Under the pieces are notes generated by a model that was given only the letters and a program-made list of their open reading frames with translations, did not search any database and had not been told where the DNA came from. From positions 1,364,001-1,428,000 of the forward strand of contig NC_007777.1 in NCBI RefSeq assembly GCF_000013345.1: a DNA stretch of 64,000 nt, in the 5' to 3' direction. This document shows positions 42,876 through 49,550 of this stretch, in pieces. This stretch comes from Frankia casuarinae. Its GTDB lineage: Bacteria > Actinomycetota > Actinomycetes > Frankiales > Frankiaceae. Position numbers and translations under genes: made by a program. Position 1 is the stretch's first letter; the number at the start of each line of letters is the position of its first letter.

Positions 42876-45728
42876 TCAGTCCGTCGCGGTCAGCCTGCCT
42901 TCGTCAGCCCGGCGACCTGTCTTCGTCAGCCCGGCGACCACCCGGTCGATCTCGGCCCGGAAATGCTCCGAGATCTTGATGATGTGCGGTTCGCGGAGCA
43001 GGTAGAAATGCTCACACGGAACGAAATGGGTGTCATGGCTCCCGGTGAGGAATGCTGACCATGCGTCCTCCGGGTCCGGATTCTCCGCCGATCGGTACAC
43101 GAGGGTCCGGCCGGGCCATGGCCGCGGTCGGTAGAAACGTTCGAGAAGCCGCCCGTGGTTGAAGAAGACGTCGAACTGCTCGAGCCCGCCGAACTGTACG
43201 ACCCCGGTGAGCGGAATCTGCACCATTTTCTTGAGGGTCGCCTTGCTGGTGAAGTTCGCCCGCTGTTCCGGTAGCAGCTTCTGGGTGAACCGCGCCAGCC
43301 GGCCGCGGTAACCGCGCGCGTGGTCCTCGGCTGCCTTCGACGACCCGGCGGCGCCGCCCGACCCGGCGGCGCTACCCGACCCGGCCGACTCGATCCGCAG
43401 CGAGGCCGGCAGGTAGGTGTCCATGATGGACAGGAAACCGACCTCCTCTCCCGCGGCGGCGAGCTGCTGGGCGATCTCCATGGCGATCAGGCCACCCAGC
43501 GAGTGCCCGGCGAGCAGGTAGGGACCCCGGGGAGCCAGGACGCGGATGATCTCCAGGTGGCGGCGGGCGGTCCGCGCGACGCTCCAGTCCGGGACGCCCC
43601 GCCGCTCCAGCCCATGCGCCTGGAAGGCGTAGACCGGCTGGTCGTCGCCGAGGCGGCGGGCCAGTGAGTGGAAGCCGAGGGCGAGCGCGCCGGCCCCGGC
43701 GAAGCAGAACAGCGGCGGCCGCGAGCCGGTGGTGCGCAGGGGGACGACGGTGGGGTGTCGCGGACCCGACTGCTGCGCGAGTGACAGCGCGCGGGCGAAC
43801 TCGCCCAGCGTCGGCGCGTCGACCAGCGCCGATGACGGCATGGTGATCCCGAGCTTCTCCGCGACCAGGGTGAGCAGCTCGTTCGCGGCCAGGGAGTCGC
43901 CGCCGAGCTCCATGAAGTCGTCCCCGATGCCGACCTCCTCGAGATCGAGGACCCGCGTCCAGATGTCGGCGACGACGATCTCCCACTGCGTTCTCGGCCG
44001 GGCGGAGACGGCCGGGGCCTCCGGCGGGGGCGGCAGCGCGCCCCGGTCCACCTTGCCGCGTTCGTTGCGGGGCAGTTCCGCCAGGGGGATGATCGTCGTC
44101 GGGACCATCCAGACCGGCAGCTTCTCGCGTAGCCTCCGCCGGATTCGGACCGGGGACAGGGTGTTGCCGTGTACCGCCGGCACGACATAGGCGACCAGCC
44201 GGTTCCGCGCCGAAGGATGCGCGACGGCGGTGACGACCGCCTCGGCGATCTCCGCGGAGCTCAGCAGCGCCGCCTCCACCTCGCTCGGTTCGACGAGATA
44301 GCCGCGGATCTTCACCGCCGCGTCCCGGCGGCCGAGCAGGATCAGCGTGCCGTTGGGTTCGAACCGGCCGACGTCGCCGGTCCGGCAGGTGGTCCGGCCA
44401 TCGGTGAGCGGGGTGAAGCGGGACGTCGTCATCTCCGCGTTCCCCCAGTACCCGGCCGACAGGTAGGCCGAGGTGACCTCCACGTCGCCTACCTCGCCGG
44501 GATCGGCGGGCGTGCCGTCCTCGCGACGCAGTACCACCTCCTTGCCGGTCGCCGGCAGGCCGGCGGGTACCGTGCCCGCGGGCGGCTGCGTGCCCGGCGG
44601 GACCTCGAAGAAGCCGAGGGATGCGATCTCGGAGGCACCGGACCAGTTCACGTAGGTACACGCCGGTGGCACGTGCGGCCGCAGCGCCGTGATGTCGCGT
44701 CCGTAGACGGCCTCCCCGCACGTGGTCACGATCCGCAGGTCGGCGAGGACCTGGTCCGGTTCGAGCGAGCCGACGAGGGAGCGCAGCAGAGACGGAGTGG
44801 TCTGCAGCGCGGTCAGGTGCTGCGAGGAGATCCAGTCGGCGAGGCCGCTCAGGCCCGCCGCCCGTGGATCATAGGCATACACCCCGGCCCCGTTGAGTAG
44901 ACCGAACACCACCACGGTGATGCCGGCGGCGAACGAGTACGGCAGCACGAGGGCCAGCCGGTCGCCCGGCGCGAAACCGAGACGTTCGGCGCCGGCGTAG
45001 GCGTCGCACAGGAACGTGCCGTTTGTCCACACCACGCCCTTAGGCGCGCCGGTCGAACCGGAGGTGAACACGATGCAGGCCGGATCGTCGACCAGCGGCT
45101 GCGGCCACCAGACCGCGTCCGCGCCGTTTGCCGCGATCCACCGGGCGCCGTCCGCGGCCGCCGCGGCGAGGTCCAGGACGTGGCGGGGGCCGCCCCCGGC
45201 CAGCGCGGCGAGCAGGGCGTCCGGATTCACGCTGGATTCGGCCGTGGCGTTCGAACCGTTGGTCCCCACCGGCCGCAGGCCCACCGTCGAGCGGGCCACG
45301 GAACTGTCGCCCAGGTCGGTCAGCAGGGCCACGCAGCCGGCCTGCCGAACGATCTGCGCCATCCGCTCGGCGGGCACCATCGGATCCAGCGGGACGACCG
45401 GGCGTCCGGTTTTCAGTACGCCCAGTACGCCCAGCAGGCCGGCCACGCTGTGCGGCAGCAGGGTCGCGACCGGACCGTCCTCGTTCGCGTCGAGGCGGCC
45501 GAGGACCGCCATCGCGATGTCATCGGTCCGGCGATCAGCCTCGGCGAAGGTCATGACGACGCCGGGCGAGACCAGCGCGGGTGTATCGGGCAGGTGCGTG
45601 GCGACCTCCCGGAACCGGCTGACCACCGAGGCCGGCAGGTCGTCGAAGTGCAACGCCGGGAAGAACGCGCCACCTTCAGGCGTCGCGACCGCAAGGGACG
45701 CGCGCCGACCGCTTTCGTTCAAAGCCAC
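42876..45728 (-). CDS. NRPS-like single module A-T-TE
   Basis: 950 residues. The adenylation domain has A3 IVFTSGSTGAPKGVVW (about 217-232), A5 NWSGASEIASLG, A7 CRTGDVGRF, A8 KIRGYLVEPSEVEAALL and the A10 Lys in NERGKVDRGAL. The carrier domain DDFMELGGDSLAAN has its phosphopantetheine Ser near 610. The type I thioesterase has GHSLGG (Ser near 742). No condensation domain is present, so it activates one acid, loads it and releases it, possibly as a dimer, ester or lactone. No tailoring or transport genes of a biosynthetic cluster flank it. Start is GTG 45728 after GAGGGA. Confidence 0.88.
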   Translation of the reverse strand: MALNESGRRASLAVATPEGGAFFPALHFDDLPASVVSRFREVATHLPDTPALVSPGVVMTFAEADRRTDDIAMAVLGRLDANEDGPVATLLPHSVAGLLGVLGVLKTGRPVVPLDPMVPAERMAQIVRQAGCVALLTDLGDSSVARSTVGLRPVGTNGSNATAESSVNPDALLAALAGGGPRHVLDLAAAAADGARWIAANGADAVWWPQPLVDDPACIVFTSGSTGAPKGVVWTNGTFLCDAYAGAERLGFAPGDRLALVLPYSFAAGITVVVFGLLNGAGVYAYDPRAAGLSGLADWISSQHLTALQTTPSLLRSLVGSLEPDQVLADLRIVTTCGEAVYGRDITALRPHVPPACTYVNWSGASEIASLGFFEVPPGTQPPAGTVPAGLPATGKEVVLRREDGTPADPGEVGDVEVTSAYLSAGYWGNAEMTTSRFTPLTDGRTTCRTGDVGRFEPNGTLILLGRRDAAVKIRGYLVEPSEVEAALLSSAEIAEAVVTAVAHPSARNRLVAYVVPAVHGNTLSPVRIRRRLREKLPVWMVPTTIIPLAELPRNERGKVDRGALPPPPEAPAVSARPRTQWEIVVADIWTRVLDLEEVGIGDDFMELGGDSLAANELLTLVAEKLGITMPSSALVDAPTLGEFARALSLAQQSGPRHPTVVPLRTTGSRPPLFCFAGAGALALGFHSLARRLGDDQPVYAFQAHGLERRGVPDWSVARTARRHLEIIRVLAPRGPYLLAGHSLGGLIAMEIAQQLAAAGEEVGFLSIMDTYLPASLRIESAGSGSAAGSGGAAGSSKAAEDHARGYRGRLARFTQKLLPEQRANFTSKATLKKMVQIPLTGVVQFGGLEQFDVFFNHGRLLERFYRPRPWPGRTLVYRSAENPDPEDAWSAFLTGSHDTHFVPCEHFYLLREPHIIKISEHFRAEIDRVVAGLTKTGRRADEGRLTATD

Positions 45729-45946
45729 TCCCTCGTCCTGTCCTCTCTCGGCGTCATCGGCTCACAGCGGATGACGATGATCTTGTATCCTCGCCGGTCC
45801 TCATCTCGTCAACCGGATGCGGCTGGTTACCCCTGATCGGGGGGCGGACCTCGAATCCCGTATGGTCACGGATGCGCCGGGGCCGGGGCCGGTGCCGGGT
45901 GGCTGCGCGATGGGACGGGCCGTTTGTGGTAACTCCGTCCAACAAT

Positions 45947-45976
45947 CTCGTACGGTGCTGCCTCGTACGGTGCTGC
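45947..45976. repeat. 15-bp perfect tandem duplication
   Basis: CTCGTACGGTGCTGC is present twice with no spacer (45947-45961 and 45962-45976), about 220 bp upstream of the NRPS-like start. It could be paired regulator sites. Confidence 0.6.
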
Positions 45977-46235
45977 AACCGTTCGCTCGTGGTACACGAA
46001 CAGCCTCCCCAACACGCAGTCCGGTATGGCGCGTGCGACTTTATACCACGGTGCTGTGGCTATCTTGTGGTCACTCCCGGTAACCCTCACTCAAGGGGTA
46101 GTTTGTCGGTGGTAATCGGGCTTCGGGTATGTACGGCGCAAACGATTTGCCGTGATCCCGGACTAATTTGATCCCGGGTCGGCGGTTCGGCTGATGGTGC
46201 CCGGATCCGGTGCCGCCATTCCGCGGTGTCACGGT

Positions 46236-46304
46236 GTCACGGCGGCCCGGAGCCCGCGGCGGCCCGGCGCCCGCGGCGTCACGGCGGCCCGGAGCCCGCG
46301 GCGG
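46236..46304. repeat. 27-bp direct repeat with 42-bp period
   Basis: A GC-rich 27-bp unit beginning GTCACGGCGGCCCGGAG starts at 46236 and again at 46278, with related GCCCGCGGC units between. Strong secondary structure is possible. Its role is unknown. Confidence 0.5.
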
Positions 46305-46419
46305 GCCGGAGCCGGGGCCCCGCCGCCCGGCCGCCCGGGGTCGGCCGCTGCGACCGTTCGCCGTTTCGGTGTTCTGTCTCACATCCAACAAATTCCTTAC
46401 CCCCGCTTGCAACAGCAAG

Positions 46420-46440
46420 GTTGAGCGCCTTAGACTCATG
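46420..46440 (+). promoter_or_regulatory. HAIR-like HspR binding site upstream of hsp20
   Basis: GTTGAGC-N7-ACTCATG resembles the HspR operator HAIR (CTTGAGT-N7-ACTCAAG), with 11 of 14 specified positions matching and exact 7-bp spacing. It lies 134 bp upstream of the hsp20 start. HspR represses dnaK, clpB and hsp18/20 genes in actinobacteria. Confidence 0.6.
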
Positions 46441-46573
46441 AACTGTGAGAGCGGGAGGCAATCGAACCGAAGGTGATCCACCCAGGGAGCGCCTGAGGCG
46501 CGGGAGCGTCCCGATCGGCATCGATGTACAGAGATCGGCCCTAGAAAGATCAATCTTTTGGAGGGGGAGCATC

Positions 46574-47161
46574 GTGAGCACCTACCTGTGGGACCCGTTT
46601 GCCTCGCTGGGGCGTATGGACCGGGAGTTCGACGAGATCGTTCGGCGTGTCTGGGGCCCGCGGCGTCCGGTGCTTACCGGACGGTCGTCGGTCACCGAGT
46701 TCGCCGTCCCGTCGGCTGATGTGGTTACTGAGGGAGCGGATGTACTGATCAACCTCGAGCTGCCCGGGGTCGATGTCGAGCGGGACGTCGCGGTCGAGAT
46801 CGACCGGGGCCGCCTGGTCGTCCGCGGGAAGCGTGCGGCCGGCAGCGAGAGTGAGCACGCCGGTCGCGTACACCGCGAGCGCTGGCACGGTTCCTTCCGC
46901 CGGGAGTTCAGGCTTCCCGAGGGCGTGGAGGCGCAGCGGATCTCGGCCACTTACGACCGGGGCATCCTGACGGTCCGTCTCGTCGGCGCGGCGGCGGAGC
47001 CCAAGGCGACCCGGATCGAGATCACCCCAGTCGTCGGCGACGCCCGGCCGGCCGAGGTCGTCGAGGGGGGCTCCCCGGGGCTGCCGGCGGAATCAGCGGA
47101 GTCCGCGACGCCGCGGTCCGCCGAGCCGGCCACGCCGGCCGCAGCCGGTTCCACCGCCTGA
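46574..47161 (+). CDS. Hsp20 / alpha-crystallin small heat-shock protein
   Basis: 195 residues from GTG 46574, preceded by an extended GGAGGGGGAG. The alpha-crystallin domain (about 40-140) has VLINLELPGVDVERDVAVEI, LVVRGKR, SFRREFRLPEGV and the end motif GILTVRL. The Ala/Pro/Glu-rich tail is disordered. It is an ATP-independent holdase chaperone. The HAIR-like site upstream suggests heat induction through HspR. Confidence 0.92.
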   Translation: MSTYLWDPFASLGRMDREFDEIVRRVWGPRRPVLTGRSSVTEFAVPSADVVTEGADVLINLELPGVDVERDVAVEIDRGRLVVRGKRAAGSESEHAGRVHRERWHGSFRREFRLPEGVEAQRISATYDRGILTVRLVGAAAEPKATRIEITPVVGDARPAEVVEGGSPGLPAESAESATPRSAEPATPAAAGSTA

Positions 47162-47269
47162 GGACCGCACCCGGCGTGCGGACGCCGACGTCCGCACGCC
47201 GGGCAGCGGTTCCCTCGCGCCGGGCGGCCTACCCCGCTGGACCGGTCGATCCTGCCGGGACCGCCCGGC

Positions 47270-48163
47270 TCAGCGGCGGCGCGGTCCGGTGCCGGTGGAG
47301 GAGGTCCGTCCCGGGGCGGACTGTCCGGCCGAGCTGCCACTCGACGGAGGCGGCACCATCGGCCCGATGTCGCCGTCCGGCGCGGTGTCCAGATCGACGA
47401 TGACGGGAGCGTGGTCGCTCGTCCCGACACCTTTGCGGGCCGCCCGGTCCACCCAGACCGCGCGCACGCGGCCCGCCACGTCGGCGGTCGCCAGAGCCAG
47501 GTCGATGCGCATCCCGAGGTTCTTCGGGAAACACAGCTGGCGGTAGTCCCAGTAGGTGTAGACGACGTCGTCGGGCCAGCGGGCCCGCAGCACATCGATG
47601 AGCCCGGCGTCGACGAGTTCCGCGAGTGCCGCGCGTTCCGCCGGGGTGACGTGGGTGGCGCCCTCGAACTGGGTGATGTCCCAGACGTCAACGTCCGTTG
47701 GCGCGATGTTGAAATCACCCAACGTCATCACCGCGCCCTGGGTCGTGGCCTCGGCCACCACCTCGCGCAGCGCGGCGAGCCAGGCCAGCTTGTAGGCGTA
47801 ATGAGGGTCGTCGATGGTCCGGCCGTTGGGCACGTACAGCGACCAGATCCGGATGCCGCCGCAGGTCGCGGCGATGGCGCGAGGCTCGGGACCGGGAAAG
47901 CCCGGATCGCCCGGAAGACCCCGCGCGACGTCGTCGAGGGTATCCCGCGACAGAATCGCCACGCCGTTCCACCGGCCGTCGCCGTGATGGGCGACCCGGT
48001 AGCCCCGGCGAAACAGATCCTCGTCGAACAGCTCCAGGAAGGCGTCGTCCGCCAGCTTCGTCTCCTGCAGGCACACCACATCCGGCTCGGCCCGGTCGAG
48101 CCATTCGATCAGGCGGGCCTGCCGAGCCTTCGCAGAGTTGATGTTCCACGTTGCGATCCGCAC
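47270..48163 (-). CDS. xth: exodeoxyribonuclease III
   Basis: 297 residues from GTG 48163, where the family N-terminus RIATWNINSAKARQARL begins; GTG 48184 is the alternative. Catalytic motifs of the AP endonuclease/exonuclease III fold: LQETKLAD (Glu), SLYVPNG (Tyr), GDFNIAPTDVDVWD (Asp, Asn) and SDHAPVIVDL (Asp-His). It cuts at abasic sites and degrades 3' ends in base-excision repair. The C-terminus adds a 25-residue Ser/Gly/Arg tail. Confidence 0.93.
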   Translation of the reverse strand: MRIATWNINSAKARQARLIEWLDRAEPDVVCLQETKLADDAFLELFDEDLFRRGYRVAHHGDGRWNGVAILSRDTLDDVARGLPGDPGFPGPEPRAIAATCGGIRIWSLYVPNGRTIDDPHYAYKLAWLAALREVVAEATTQGAVMTLGDFNIAPTDVDVWDITQFEGATHVTPAERAALAELVDAGLIDVLRARWPDDVVYTYWDYRQLCFPKNLGMRIDLALATADVAGRVRAVWVDRAARKGVGTSDHAPVIVDLDTAPDGDIGPMVPPPSSGSSAGQSAPGRTSSTGTGPRRR

Positions 48164-48222
48164 ATCTGTTGACGGTAGTCCCACGGTCCGACAGGTCTGC
48201 CGGGCATGTCGGGTCTGGGATG

Positions 48223-49083
48223 ATGGTCGTCATGGGAATGAGCCGGCGTGTCGACGATGACACTGTCGACAGTGTCATCGTCGACAATGACACTGTGGGC
48301 CAAGGCGCTGTTGCTGGCCGGCCGTACGTCATCTGCAGCTGCGCGATGTCGTTGGATGGGCACATCGACGACAGCTCGGCTGAGCGGATGATCCTCTCCA
48401 GTGCCGCCGATCTCGACCGGGTGGACGAGGTGCGTGCCGGCTGTGACGCGATCCTCGTCGGCGCGGCCACTGTCCGGCGGGACAATCCCCGTCTCGCCGT
48501 GCGCGCGCAGCACCGTCGGGTGGCGCGAGAGGCGGCCGGACGCCCGCCCACGCCGATCAAGGTCGTGCTGTCCGGCGGGGGAGACCTCGATCCGAGCGCT
48601 CGGCTGTTCACCGCCGACCCGGTCGAGACGATCATCTACCGTCGGGCTGGATCATCGTTGGCGATCGCCGAGCCGACCTCGTCTCCCGAGCCGACCTCGT
48701 CTCCCGAGCCGTCGACGCCGCAATCGGCGCCGGCTGCGATCCGCACCGCGCCCGCTACCCGCGCCGCGCGCGTCATCCTGGTCGAACTCCCCGGTCGGCC
48801 CCGGGTCGAGGTCGCCGCCATCCTGACCGATCTCGCCCGGCGTGGCGTCCGTCGGCTGCTGGTGGAGGGTGGTACCTCGCTGCATACGGCCTTCCTCACC
48901 GCCGGCCTGGTCGACGAGCTGCATCTCACCGTCGCCCCGTTCTTCGTCGGCGAGCGCGATGCGCCGACCTTCGTGGGACCGGGGGTCTTCCCCAACGACG
49001 TCCACTCGCCCCTTCGCCTTGCCGAGGTCCGACAACTCGACGATGTGGTTTTTCTTCGGTATCTGGCACCGACGTCTCACTAA
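48223..49083 (+). CDS. RibD C-terminal / dihydrofolate-reductase-fold protein
   Basis: 286 residues from ATG 48223; GTG 48295 is another possible start. The RibD_C fold is shown by YVICSCAMSLDGHIDD, GCDAILVGAATVRRDNPRL, RRLLVEGGTSLHTAFL and DELHLTVAPFFVG. It is predicted to be an NADPH-dependent reductase of a pyrimidine or pteridine-like substrate; without a deaminase domain it is not a full RibD. A low-complexity EPTSSPEPTSSPEPS insert is in the middle. The 5' end carries a 38-bp perfect palindrome, so the true start may lie after it. Confidence 0.82.
   Translation: MVVMGMSRRVDDDTVDSVIVDNDTVGQGAVAGRPYVICSCAMSLDGHIDDSSAERMILSSAADLDRVDEVRAGCDAILVGAATVRRDNPRLAVRAQHRRVAREAAGRPPTPIKVVLSGGGDLDPSARLFTADPVETIIYRRAGSSLAIAEPTSSPEPTSSPEPSTPQSAPAAIRTAPATRAARVILVELPGRPRVEVAAILTDLARRGVRRLLVEGGTSLHTAFLTAGLVDELHLTVAPFFVGERDAPTFVGPGVFPNDVHSPLRLAEVRQLDDVVFLRYLAPTSH
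48249..48286. repeat. 38-bp perfect palindrome at the 5' end of the RibD-C gene
   Basis: The arm TGTCGACGATGACACTGTC (48249-48267) is followed directly by its exact reverse complement. A 17-bp copy of the arm with one mismatch (GTCGACAATGACACTGT) follows in direct orientation at 48280-48296. It lies either within the first 25 codons or, if translation starts at GTG 48295, in the leader. Confidence 0.85.
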
Positions 49084-49359
49084 GCGCCGTGGTCCGGCGG
49101 CTCGATCGCTTCCGGGCCGGCGCGGATCAGCAACGCCGGCCAGGTGGCAGGCTTTCGCCCCCATCGCGGGGACGTCGTCGGCTGGGCCCAGGCCGCCGAT
49201 CGGACGATGCACGCGGTCGTCTGGCGGGGTCGGAGGATCATCGATCTTGGGACGCTGGGCGGCCGCGGCAGCCTGGCGACGGCGGTCAACAACCGCGGTC
49301 AGGCCGTCGGTTCCGCCCGCCTGCCCGACGGCGGCACCCGTGCGGCCCGCTGGAACTGA
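49084..49359 (+). pseudogene. HAF-repeat protein fragment
   Basis: An open frame continuing directly after the RibD-C stop (usable GTG at 49144, 71 residues) reads ARISNAGQVAGF, then HAVVWRGRRIIDLGTLGG and AVNNRGQAVGSA. These are typical HAF repeats of extracellular propeller-like proteins, which usually have several hundred residues. Only about two repeats remain and there is no signal peptide, so this is probably a decayed remnant. A short functional protein is less likely. Confidence 0.55.
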
Positions 49360-49550
49360 TTCGATTTCCACCACCCGCCCACCACATTTCCTCGTTCCCC
49401 GGACCGGTCGGTGTCCGGGTCCAGCACGCTCCAACCCGTCGTGGCCCGTCTCATGGCCGTCAGCTTTCGGACATGTTGCGGAAGGGGCAGGAAAATTCCC
49501 TCTGTACAGGCACACTATGGTGCGTCTGGCGATCGAAGGAGCGAGGGAGA

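Larger units (their letters stand above)
45729..46573. other. 845-bp divergent intergenic region with repeats
   Basis: It lies between the NRPS-like gene (-) and hsp20 (+). It is AT-richer from 45930 to 46190, contains a 15-bp perfect tandem duplication, a 42-bp-period GC repeat and a HspR-like operator close to hsp20. No coding frame here has a ribosome site plus family similarity. Confidence 0.5.

Noticed and set aside
42876-45728. Full non-ribosomal peptide cluster
   Set aside because: One module without condensation domain; neighbours are DUF4230 and Hsp20, with no tailoring, MbtH or resistance genes.
46190-46260. Rho-independent terminator or RNA gene in the hsp20 upstream region
   Set aside because: The GATCCCGG units are direct, not inverted, repeats and form no convincing stem.
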